DNA of 64,000 bases from Argyresthia goedartella. Lineage: Eukaryota; Arthropoda; Insecta; Lepidoptera; Argyresthiidae. Position 1 is the stretch's first letter, and every line of letters begins with the position of its first letter. A program made the position numbers and the translations under genes. The notes beneath the pieces were generated by a model, which made no database searches, had not been told where the DNA came from, and saw only the letters and a list, made by a program, of their open reading frames with translations. Positions 8,350 to 17,765 of this stretch are shown here, piece after piece. The DNA lies in NCBI GenBank assembly GCA_949825045.1, contig OX463827.1:4486501-4550500 (forward strand). Direction: 5' to 3'.

Positions 8350-9890
8350 CCTTGCATACTATATCATGCAATAATAATATACATGTAATGGATACTAACA
8401 ATTTTGTTAGTAGAAATAAATATTATTTGACTAAAGGTAAATATTACCTTCCTAGTTATTATGAAAGACAAGTAGCAAATTCGCTGTCCTATTATTTTAA
8501 TATAACAGCCAAAAATTTGGCTACACATAGTGCCTCTATTGAGCATTATACTGATGTTTCAAACAAAACCTTGGAAGCTTTTCCAAGTAATTTAAATTAG
8601 ATACAACGACAATAGAGGAAGTCTCTAGCCCGTCAAATAATATTAATAAAGTACATAATAAAAACAGAAAAATTCAATATTGTAAAATAAATGCAAAGTT
8701 TACTAATCTAGTCCACCAAAATATTCAAGGTATTAGCAGTAAATTATTAGAGTTGGAATTGTATTGTACTCTTTTAATATTGATATTTTATGTCTAACAG
8801 AACATTGGCTAAAAAGCCATGAGCTCATGTTCAATTTCAGTAACCACCAGGTTGGTAGTTCTTTTTGCAGATCACATGCTGTTCGTGGAGGCTCTCTAAT
8901 ATTTCTAAATAAACACATAAAGTTCAAAAATCGTAATGACATAGTATGTTTATCAGTTGAAAGCCACATTGAAGTAGCATGTGATGAATTGGAGCGAACT
9001 GAACTTACTCCCTTAGTACGAGACTAACTAACTTATTTAATTCTCACAACTTAAAGCCACTTTTCATGGAACCTACTCGAATAACTGAAACCTCAGCAAA
9101 TTGTATAGACTATATATTTGCTTAAAAAAACTCAGTTCCGCAGTTTATGCAGTTAAAAAAATCTTTTTACGGACGTGGAAACAGCTAGACTAGTTTACTT
9201 CAGCTACTTCCATAGCATTATGTCTTACGGCATACTGCTGTGGGGGAACGCTGCAGACATTAACATAATATTTGTGCTGCAAAAGAGGGCTCTTCGTGCA
9301 ATCTACAATGTGGGTCCCAGAGAGTCACTGCGTTGTAAATTTAAGGAAATTAACATTATGACAGTGCCGTGTCAGTATATTTATGAAAACCTAATGTACG
9401 CCCACAAAAATATTGATAAATTTCCTAAGAATAGCGACAGGCACAATGTCAACACTAGAAATAGGAATAAACTAGCTATACCTACTACTAGGATCCATAA
9501 GGTTAATGTATCTTTTAAAGGGCAATGTATTCGCTTTTACAACAAAATACCGACTGAGTTACAAGAATTGTCTGTAAATAAATTTAAAAATGTTGTTAAA
9601 AATCACTTATGTAAAAAAGGTTACTACAAAATATCAGATTATGTAGAAGACAAGAAAGCTTGGGAAGGTGTTTGCTACAATTCTGTAAAAAATAACGTAT
9701 AAAGCTGGAGGTTTCTAGTAGCCTCTTTGCCTTCAGCATCTAAAACATTGAGGTGACGGAATTTAAATTGAGTTCTATATTTCCCTGTACCTTATATATG
9801 TGTTAGTTTAAGATTTGACATTCTCCTAATGTTACCTATGTGTTTCTTATGGAAATAAACTCTTTTTGAATTTTGAATTTTGAATTTATA
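8350..9890 (+). mobile_element. LINE-N, internally deleted CR1/Jockey-group LINE
   Basis: A LINE copy inserted in LINE-M. It has an upstream open segment (8352-8600, no recognised domain), endonuclease pieces (8700-9130), the RT C-terminal region (9175-9702), and a 3' UTR with a TTTGAATTTTGAATTTTGAA tail near 9872-9890. The RT catalytic core is absent, so the deletion predates or accompanied insertion. No clear target duplication. Confidence 0.7.
8700..9702 (+). pseudogene. LINE-N ORF2 remnant: APE endonuclease and RT C-terminus
   Basis: ORF2 of a non-LTR retrotransposon, with two parts present. The first is the apurinic-like endonuclease, which nicks target DNA to prime reverse transcription: the N-terminal motif HQNIQGISSKLLELEL, a frameshift, IDILCLTEHWLKSHELM, GGSLIFLNKHIKF, then after a deletion the domain end PLFMEPTRITETSANCIDYI. 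Next, where the fingers, palm and YADD motif should be, the sequence jumps at about 9175 to the RT C-terminal region (SYFHSIMSYGILLWGNAADI, KRALRAIYNVGPRESL), ending KKGYYKISDYVEDKKAWEGV with a stop near 9700. The end matches the C-terminal signature of LINE-A and the LINE at 3.4 kb. Non-functional because the palm is deleted and frames are broken. Confidence 0.75.
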
Positions 9891-9892
9891 CA

Positions 9893-10720
9893 AAGGAATA
9901 CCGCAACATCTGTTAAAGGTAATCGCCAAAACAAAGAGCATTACTAGACAGAAAATAGAATACCGGAGTCCTGGAATGAAACGGTCCAGTACCTACCTAT
10001 TCCAAAAACCAGAAACCCACAAGACACCAATAACTATCGCCGAATAACAATGTGCAATGTAGAATATCGCATTTACGCCACATAACTGCTCAATAAACTA
10101 GACGAGACAATAAAACAACTCGGAAACTACCATGCACCTTTTCTTCGTAATAGATCCACCGACGACCACATCTTCACACCACAAAGGCTACTAGACGTAG
10201 AATAGCGCGCGGGTAACAGAACATATGTGCTGGCTCTTGATATCGCAAAAGCATTTGTTACGGTAGGCGTAAATATGCTTAGAGATAGTCTCCCTTCAAA
10301 GACCAATAAGATCTTAACCAATAGGATAATATGCCTGCATGTATGAACGGACATGCATCACATGGTTCGGACAATAAAAAGACTGCATCAACAAAGAAAA
10401 AAGGGTAAAAAAGGCTGTCCACTGTCACCAAGACAACATTAATGGACGATGTCCTTAAAACGCTGGAAGAAGAAATCCTCAACATAAAACTGGACGAAGA
10501 TAGAAATAGTTAGAACGCTTATTCTCTCCTTCGGGGATGACCACATCATCGTTTTCCAAGATTTGCAACTCCTAGACAAAATCTTCACGCACCTGAAAGC
10601 CCTTGTAAAAACAGTAGGTCTTGACACAAATGATACTAAGACAAAAATACTTATAAGATACACCTCGAGCAAAATATACCGTATCCCAGAAACAGACGGG
10701 GAAACTGAGAGCTGATTGTG
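9893..10720 (+). pseudogene. LINE-M reverse transcriptase, main piece
   Basis: Continuation of the RT split at 8346. Readable segments in shifting frames are YKGIPQHLLKVIAKTKS, PIPKTRNPQDTNNYRRITM (the P-x-x-K...YRPI-like motif), LNKLDETIKQLGNYHAPFLR, STDDHIFTPQRLL, and YVLALDIAKAF, the palm motif A, where one catalytic Asp is visible in LDIAKAF. Downstream, SFGDDHIIVFQDLQ occupies the motif C (xxDD) position, then LVKTVGLDTNDTKTKIL. Several stops and frameshifts show long decay. The RT would copy its own RNA at a nicked target. It does not obviously fit R1, RTE or CR1 types, and the clade is left open. Confidence 0.65.
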
Positions 10721-11356
10721 TAACCCAACCGAACAGGAGAAAAATCAACCAACGATGCCTGAAGATAGAAGAAAAACAAGAACTTGAAGAAAACAGCAGT
10801 TGCTCCCCAATAGCCACATCCTCCCCAGTCCACATATCCTATATTGGTTTTAGGCTTAAGAGTCGGTCGATTGAAATAACCTCCTTCCCAATCCTCACGA
10901 GCAGGTCTCTCCCCCTCTTTCAAAACTTGTGCCCTCTAGTATGCCGGCCGAAACACCGGAAAAGGTTAAAAACCTTGGGTGTAGAGGCATCATTAATTAA
11001 TTCATTAATATTTTATTAAAATAGGCGTTTGTTTCAAAATTTATTAATATTGTTTTTTAAATTGAAATTATCATCTCTTCAACTCCTCATATTAGCAAAT
11101 GAAACTCGGAGAGTTGATCCGGAAACGGCTTTTGTAACTATGCAGCCGGCTGAAGCCGTCTCAGGTATTGAGGTGCTGGCTGAGAATGTCCGAGAAGTCT
11201 TAATGTTTGCGAGAATTTCTCGAAGAAATTTTGAACCATATGAACTTTCTTTCAGTTATTTAAAATCACTAGCTCTGTGATTTGAGGTTTACTCATAGGA
11301 ATGTTCACTCAAGTGAATGGTTTATTTTTCTTGCACTACATGTTCATATGGCTTAT
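10721..11356. other. No recognised gene
   Basis: Contains LINE-M trailing sequence to about 10980. It also holds an 83-codon open segment (11029-11280) whose second half (ANETRRVDPETAFVTMQPAE) is less AT-rich. I recognise no domain, and no paralogue or splice context supports it as an exon. Confidence 0.35.
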
Positions 11357-11499
11357 ACTGCGATTTTTTATTTGAGGCCAGAAATGTAAACAAACAACTG
11401 TCATTTTCCAGTATAATAAGTATAATATGAATGTCAGTCAACGGTTTTGTTCTAGAAAATGTTTGTTTACATTTCTGGCCTCAAATTAAAAATTGCAGT
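11357..11499. mobile_element. MITE with 38-bp inverted repeats
   Basis: The left end (TTTGAGGCCAGAAATGTAAA, continuing CAAAC) is mirrored by the right end (GTTTGTTTACATTTCTGGCC, then TCAAAT). The outermost bases are ACTGC(G/A)ATTTTT. The core is about 65 bp with no ORF. The target duplication is not clear, so superfamily is unassigned. Confidence 0.8.
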
Positions 11500-11639
11500 T
11501 CATCCTCACTATGTCGTCGAATAAAGTCGTTCGTCTTGTTATTCGTTTAATTTGTGATATTTTAATTAACTAACTAATAAAAAACGGCCAATGCGATTCG
11601 GACTCGCGCACGAATGGTTACGTACCACCGTAGAATGGT

Positions 11640-11765
11640 AGGGAATGGTGTGGAGTGAATAGATTGGATTTTACATACAAAATGTTGTTTACAAAGTTAT
11701 TGGTGCCGCTACTTTCACACTCCATGTACGTACGAGGTGCATTGATTATTATTGATACATTATGG
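11640..11765 (+). repeat. Repeat B, partial copy
   Basis: Shares ACAAAGTTATTGGTGC, the block CTACTTTCACACTCCATGTA and GAGGTGCATTGAT with the copies at 2.5 and 4.8 kb. Confidence 0.55.
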
Positions 11766-11884
11766 TCATAATTTATCAATATTCAGATAAGAAATGAGTT
11801 TTTACCAAGTAGTTTATCATTGTGCTAGTCGTAACGTGCGGTTTTTGGACGCAGTAAAGAGGGTTTATTATACGTTTGTAGATA
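11766..11884 (-). repeat. Element E, 5' end fragment
   Basis: On the minus strand the terminal ATCTACAAACGTATAATAAA, then CTCTTTACTGCG, AAACCGCACGTTACGA and ACTTGGTAAAAACTCATTTC match the first 110 bp of full E copies. Confidence 0.7.
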
Positions 11885-12259
11885 AACATGTATTACAACA
11901 GCGTATTAATTACAATCATTTCGCATCGTAGGGAAAGAGATAAAAGGAAACACCTAAAAAATAAATACTTAAATGCCGAACAAACTCCACACTTAACTGG
12001 TATTTCAGCAAGTATTCATATAATTAAATGTTGTTTTTATTTGAATACGCTTCGCTCCGCTACGCTCCGGTTTTGCTTCTTCAAAGTTCCAACCTAATCT
12101 TTATGGGGTACCCCAATTAAATTTAGCAACAGTAACCTATTCTAGCCAGATTTGGCTTTGTATTACTTTCAGGCGCAAGCTCGCTCCGCTGGTTGCAAAA
12201 TCCATTCCAAATTATATCCGATTGGGAAATTGCAATCGCACCACTGAAATAAAAATAAT

Positions 12260-12318
12260 AAACATATAGTGTTTTGTTAAGCCAATACTAAGGCTTAACT
12301 GTTAAACACTATATGTTT
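12260..12318. repeat. 59-bp hairpin
   Basis: AAACATATAGTGTTT...TTAAGCC and GGCTTAA...AAACACTATATGTTT form two stacked arms (15 and 7 bp) around an 8-nt loop. It could be the collapsed ends of a small MITE. It lies just downstream of the ORF1-like fragment. Confidence 0.75.
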
Positions 12319-12344
12319 AAAAACAAACAAATCTTTATTTCAGG

Positions 12345-12623
12345 TTACAAAAACCCTAAAACTAAAGTTACATAATTTAATAAAGGCAAATCTAGCATAG
12401 TATTATCTAGCCTAGGGATTTTCTTTTTAGGTCTCGCTTCCCTGTAACGTCGTAAAAAAGTGCTCTCCGGCCAGTAACCTTTGGCTAGGAACATCTTCTT
12501 GAGGTCCTACGGCACCCGAAGTTTGAAGGACAGGAAGTCCTTGAGTCTTTCTGATTCCAAAACCTCAAGCTTTACGTTCGACTCCTTGAGACCAGATGGC
12601 GGATTTTTCTTCAGCCTTTCCAG
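12345..12623 (-). pseudogene. LINE ORF1/gag-like C-terminus with poly(A) signal
   Basis: A minus-strand frame is open over about 92 codons except for one in-frame TAG (12507-12509). It reads LKESNVKLEVLESERLKDFL, then KKMFLAKGYWPESTFLRRYR and PKKKIPRLDNT, and stops at 12345. Four bases after the stop comes AATAAA. The composition (charged, ending in a W-P-x-x-x-x-x-R-R-Y segment) recalls the C-terminal region of ORF1/gag-like proteins of lepidopteran retroelements, which bind element RNA. That family match is by eye. It could also be a retrocopied gene end, given the close poly(A) signal. Upstream sequence is unrelated, so the copy is 5'-truncated. Confidence 0.4.
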
Positions 12624-12639
12624 TATGTGATATATACTG

Positions 12640-14399
12640 GCTATATAAACAAATGAAAAATTACGATAAGATTACCTCATTCTGATAAATATTATCAATC
12701 GTTATTAGCCCAAATAATAATTTGTAAAACATTAATTCGAGTCAAAAGCAGTCCAACAGAGAATATACTACAAACTTGTTATGCCAACCAAAACAGTAGG
12801 ACCAATTATTTATATAATAAAGCACTATTATACCATTAAAGTTATGACAAACTCATTATCCAAATGAAAATATAAAATTATGCAAAGCAAAGGGATACCG
12901 TGGGTGCGGCCTTGGACTATCAGAAAACATTTATTTAGATCTTTAAATACATTGTTGAAAGCAATAGGCGATGAAGATCCTGTTCTGCGAATGGACAAAA
13001 GTAAATTTGATGAACTACCTACATTTTGCCGATACGATTGACCAGGCAATCGTCTGCTACAGATCTCTATAAAATATGGCCTAATCAGAGTGAACGTTCT
13101 CTCTGTGTGTACAGACTGTTAATTTTTCGTTCAATTAGATTGGGAGTGAATGATGCAAATGCCATTAGCCAACATTGTTGAATCGGTTCACTAATGATTT
13201 CATTCGGCACTATTCATTACTTCCTAGTTTAGACGTTTCATTTCGAGTGAAAGATGCGGGATAAAAGACGCAAATGAATTAAAAATTAACCGTCTGCTAT
13301 CACCTTTAGATGTTGGATTTTGCTAAATTATTGGCTATAATATTAATCTATACACGAACATACATCTTTTTCGGTTTTAATATAAATGAGGTTACTTAAT
13401 GAATTCAACAGCTATTAAATGTGTAATGCATGCATCATGTGAATAAAGCTCGACAAAGAGATAAATCTCGTAATCAAATTAAGTCTGAACATTTTATCGA
13501 GAAAGCCACGTCACTAGCGGCAGGTACCTCGCAACTTCGCTCTTTGCGTTCCCGAACGTTGCTTGCTGTTAAGTTTCCTTACGCGCACGTGTGACGTGCT
13601 AGTAGTGATGCGAAGTACTCGATATTTAAAACGATAAAATATTATTCGTTCTGCGCCTGTTCACAACAAAACATTATGTGGTGACTAAGATTTTTGTAGT
13701 ATATTTATCTCGTTCAGTAAGATAGCATTGCACTATAGAATAAAACATTAAGCATGGAGGTTTAGTATAACTTTTCACAACGGCGCATAAACAGCTGATT
13801 TTCAAGGTCAAATATCTGCTGTTTTTTCGCGAGTTTCGCGAGCGTATTTCGGCCGTTCGTTCGTTCGTTCTTCGTTGCCGGCGAACCACTTATGCTAGTA
13901 CAAGATGAAATGTTTTGATAGAAAAGTTAATAATGCAGAATAATATTGTAGTAATTGAACACTTGCGAAAAGCGTCAAGAAGTATGCGATTCCTACATTT
14001 TTCTTCTACTGCTTTATTATCCATTTTATACAATTCCCTAAATTTGAATTGAAATTATTCTACATTAGTAGAATTAGTATAGAGAGACTACATTAGTAGA
14101 GTATTAGACTGATGATACTTCGGTTGCAAGCGAAATATATCGATAACTGAAAACTTGCTACCACCACAACACAAGTCACTAGTACTTAATAGTGAGCCGT
14201 CTCGCCTTGAAAGCGTATTTGCTCTCTTAAGACAATTTCAAAGTATACGCTATTGAATCTATTTGAGCTATAAAGGAGCTGCTAATTATTTAAGCCATAA
14301 TTATGTTTAATGTCTTGATGGCGGCTTTACTATGCTGACATATGTGTAGCAGGAAATACGTTCTGAAAGTGAAAGTAGTTTCATTAATATAATTAACTA
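12640..14399. other. No gene seen; simple (TTCG)n tract
   Basis: 1.76 kb without a supportable ORF or a repeat recurring in this window. A short GTTC/TTCG microsatellite lies at about 13853-13872. This could be old unique intergenic or intronic DNA. Confidence 0.5.
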
Positions 14400-14625
14400 T
14401 ACTGACGAGCAATGAAAAAGTTCCACCCACAAAATGCCGACAAACACCTTAATATCTCCTAAGACATAGAACCAATATTACGTTTACAATATTTAAGTTT
14501 TTAATTGGTAATATTCTGATGCGCAGTTAAATGTACTTCAATATTGCAGACGGCGTCATTAAGCCTTTCCCGTTAAGGAGTAATTTGGTGCTAGGTCACT
14601 GGAACTTTTTCATTGCTCGTCAGTG
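14400..14625. mobile_element. MITE, TA-flanked, 25-bp perfect inverted repeats
   Basis: Ends with ACTGACGAGCAATGAAAAAG plus TTCCA on both strands, a perfect 25-bp inverted repeat, flanked by TA on each side (14398-14399 and 14626-14627). 226 bp with no ORF. TA duplication suggests mobilisation by a Tc1/mariner-type transposase. Confidence 0.85.
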
Positions 14626-14761
14626 TATTTGTGATAAGCAGAAAAATTCCAGGGACTGTACAACTTAATTGTTAGCAATAAATCAAATTGAATTGTTGGA
14701 CAAAATTGTTGGATAACGGAGCATTTTTCTAAGCTAAGCATTAAAAAAAATCAGCTAAGTG

Positions 14762-14840
14762 AGGGAAGGCCGTCGGGCCCACACACGAAGGGTTCCACAT
14801 CATCGTGCACGGAAAAACCGTGAAACGACAGTCTTTTGTA
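14762..14840 (-). repeat. Repeat D, terminal fragment
   Basis: ACACACGAAGGGTTCCACATCATCG matches, in reverse, the conserved end block of repeat D (GTACGGAACCCTTCGT..GCGAG at 25.2, 26.7 and 41.9 kb). Confidence 0.45.
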
Positions 14841-15240
14841 CGAGTATGCCTTTTTTATTTTTAATATTAAAATATTAAATATTAGGCAGGACTACATTCA
14901 AGGCCGTACATCGAAACATTGAAGAGTTTTGTGCATGTAGTATGTAAGTATTGAACTATGCACTCAAAGCTAACGAAACTCTTTGCTCATTAAGATCGGA
15001 ATTGAATAGAAATTGAGTAACTTATTTACAGAAATAAAGCAATATGAAGTAAAAACATTATTTATTATAATTCGATTGAACAGTTATTAATCGCATAATG
15101 AAAAATAACTAAGCACAAAACTCAATACCTGCAACTAAAGATCTTTTCCGTTAAGATCGGATGAGTCCAGTTTTTGCCGATAAACAAATAAAACACAATG
15201 GCTAAGAAAATATTTTCTTGTATGGATACTTCTTTCAATT
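14841..15240. other. No gene seen
   Basis: AT-rich filler between a repeat D fragment and a SINE2. No ORF. Confidence 0.45.
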
Positions 15241-15486
15241 ACGACGACCCGAATATCCGACCCAAATGGCCGAGTCGGCAATGACTGTGCCTATGAAGCC
15301 AAGGGTCCCGGGTTCGAGTCCCGGTGGGGGCAAATATTTGTTTGATGAGAATATTTGTACCCTAGTCATGGTTGTTTATCTATCTAAGTGTAATATTTAT
15401 CTATATAAAGGACATTGTCCATTGTGGCTTGATCAGTGGGTGTCAATAGTGTCCAAGGTATTATTATTATTATTATTATTATTGAT
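15241..15486 (+). mobile_element. SINE2 copy
   Basis: tRNA-like head (ATGGCCGAGTCGGCAATGAC), B box GGTTCGAGTCC, the block CCTAGTCATGGTTGTTTATC, and a (TTA)n tail of about nine units. The leader CGACCCGAAT is partly duplicated at the 5' end. The conserved GGGAATCCTAGTTTGG block is decayed in this copy. Confidence 0.85.
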
Positions 15487-15514
15487 ACAAACTGGTATTT
15501 TTAATTATTAGTTG

Positions 15515-15676
15515 TTATAGCGGCAATATAAATTCACCCTCTGTGAAAATTTCAGTTCTCTACCTATTACGTTTGATCGGTAGAGCCCGAGGACAGACGG
15601 ACAGACGGACAGACGGACAGCGGAGGCTTAGTTATAGAGTCCCGTTTGACACCCTTTGGGCACGGAACCCTAAAAA
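15515..15676 (-). repeat. Repeat D, 5' part
   Basis: Minus strand: TTAGGGTTCCGTGCCCAAAG, GTCAAACGGGACTCTATAAC, (GTCC)n-rich tract, then GAACTGAAATTTTCACAGAG. Same order as 26.3, 36.8, 41.7 and 59.7 kb. Confidence 0.7.
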
Positions 15677-15914
15677 GAAGTGTTAAGGAGTGCCGGAGGG
15701 TCACGTGAGTGAGCAAGAAGGGCGTGTTGTTAAAGGTTTTTGTGTTTATCTATAATTATTTAATTTGATAGAATTTGTATGTCGCCATAACTGTCACTTA
15801 TCAGATACCTACAAACCTTGCTCAAATATGAGTATTTGTGACCAAAGTATATTATTAAAATGGAAAGTAGAATAATATTTGTGGTCTGCTAAATATAAAT
15901 ACATCCGATAGGCG

Positions 15915-16185
15915 ACACGTGACAGGCGAAAGGAGACAATTTTGTCAAAATCTTGTTTATAAAAAAAAGACCTGACAAATTTGTCACGGTGGAAAATCGA
16001 TACATATTGTTAACTGTGGTGATGATTTGACATATTTCTATTTAGTAAATTTTTTTTCTTGACAGGGAACAGTTGACAATTATTCGGGAAAACTTGTCAA
16101 ATTTATTTATGAAACATTGATTGTCATGACAGGTTGATATATTTGTCGAGTTGTCAGAAATTATTGACACGCATCCTCCACCCAG
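15915..16185. repeat. TGTCA/TGACA-rich patch 1
   Basis: At least 12 occurrences of TGTCA or TGACA in about 270 bp (for example TGACAAATTTGTCA and TTGTCATGACAGG), several times the chance expectation. Similar patches at 17545-17765, 35440-35615 and 36075-36205. No known family recognised. Confidence 0.6.
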
Positions 16186-16589
16186 GGTCAAGGCAAGGCA
16201 GACAATTCTAAAGAAGTATATGAAAAAAACAGTTGTTAACGTCATCGACGGATAGCGGTAGTTGTGAAGATGTATATGTTTGTGGTGCAAACTGTATGAC
16301 GAAGACGTATAATTAAGACAAGAATTAACTTTTATTTCAATATTTGATGTGTTTTGTTCATCTGTACAATATTGTACATCTGCTGTCGCAAAAAATATTG
16401 TATAGTAGGAAGGACCACGAAGATATACATATGTTCTTGTGCTCCTACCAGTAGGAGAATTTAGTAGGAGCACGAAAATGGACCCATCCAAATTGACATT
16501 GGTCCTACGCGGGATGAGCCGGAAGTGACGTCACACATGTATTTTATATATCCTTTCGATGGTGCCATATAGAAATTTGTGTATTATCG

Positions 16590-17190
16590 TTCATTATTAT
16601 TCACTAGCTGACAGCAAGGCACTTCAAACCCTACAAAACAACACCATCACCTCGGGGCGTATAAACGAGTGTCACCAAGCCCTCTCAGAGGTATATAACC
16701 ACAGTATTGTTACCCTGCAGTGTATAAAGGGACACAGTGGCGCCGCGCGAGCCGACGCACTGGCAAGGTTCGGAACAGACGGTGGGGGGACCAGAACCAA
16801 TAATGCCACTGTCATCAGCTGGTTGAGAAAAACCCAATGACAGGACACAAAGGTAACTCACCAACTTTATTGGTCAACCTTGGATATCTTCAAGCCAGGC
16901 AGGCCCTCGCGATGATCAGGCCAGGATTATCACGTATGCTTCCGAAGCTAAAGACATCACAGCTCCGCTTGGTAATCTGAGCGATGTCTAGTCACGCTTT
17001 GCTAAACAAACACAGGAGACAGCTACCCACTTTCTGCTGGTATGTTTTGGCGTGGCCATCTACCGGGTAACACACCTCGGGTCGCCGAGGTCGCTCCAGG
17101 AAGACCAAGGGTTTGCTAGGCCGGGTTAGCAGAAGTCGTGACCTAGGCTTCCTACAGGAACCGGGTTGGCAGGAGTCGTGACCCTTACAC
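16590..17190 (+). pseudogene. LINE ORF2 C-terminus: RNase H and zinc-knuckle region
   Basis: A frame open from about 16590 to 16840 reads as a LINE-encoded RNase H domain: ADSKALQTLQNNTITSG (first catalytic Asp context), RINECHQALSEV, IVTLQCIKGHSGAARADALA (the GHSG...AD motif), then SWLRKTQ and a stop. Beyond it, in other frames, come HQLYWSTLDIFKPGRPSR and QETATHFLLVCFGVAIYR, THLGSPRSL, which correspond to the C-terminal zinc-knuckle segment (E-T-x-x-H-x-L-x-x-C) of RNase H-bearing LINEs such as those of the I and Loa groups. The domain removes template RNA during target-primed synthesis. Frameshifts and stops make this a dead fragment. The RT is absent. Confidence 0.65.
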
Positions 17191-17429
17191 ATATCACACA
17201 AAATAGGGGCAAATTGAAGTAGTCGAAATGAGTAAAATCAGCCCGAGATAAATTGTAACTATAACTATCATCATGTCATTTGGACTATAATAATGAACCG
17301 AGGAACACGTCATTCATTACGGAACTTCTGGATCGTCCCGTTCTCTGTTCTCCTACAAATTGACCCAGGTCGTACGACCAATTTTAATTAGGACAGTGCC
17401 TCATACCTTGATATTGTATTGTGACAAAT

Positions 17430-17545
17430 AGGACTTTCTTCGCCCTTCTATTACCACAGTGGTACAATGTAGAGAAGAGGCAAAAAATTACAATTGCTAA
17501 GTATATGTAAATACCTACAGTAATAAAGAATTTTTGTTTTGATTT
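17430..17545 (+). repeat. LINE-A 3' UTR end
   Basis: CGCCCTTCTATTACCACAGT, ACAATGTAGAGAAGAGGC, AAAAAATTACAATTGCTAAG, then TATGTAAATACCTACAGTA and TAATAAAG with a TTTTG tail. Same order as the LINE-A tail at 38.4 kb, plus orientation. Confidence 0.75.
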
Positions 17546-17765
17546 TGACAACAAGTGACACATATTTCAGAAACTGACAAATTTGTAAAATCTGACATGT
17601 GTCGCGTTTGTTTATCGGGTTTTTAGTCTGACAATTTTGTCGGTATTTACATGTCGCATTTCCACTTTATTGTCGTCTTTATTTAACGGCACGGTCGTGT
17701 CGTGCAATTCGACTTATTTGTCAAAAACTGCAAAATTGTCGGATTAACACCTTTATTTACCAGGC
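17545..17765. repeat. TGTCA/TGACA-rich patch 2
   Basis: Five TGACA, one TGTCA and about five TGTCG or ATGTCG words in 220 bp, with TCTGACAATTTTGTCGG as a local palindrome. Together with patch 1 it brackets about 1.4 kb that holds the RNase H LINE fragment and a LINE-A tail. Confidence 0.55.

Noticed and set aside
16042..16491. 149-codon minus-strand ORF
   Set aside because: It overlaps the TGTCA-rich patch and AT-rich DNA, with irregular composition and no motif.
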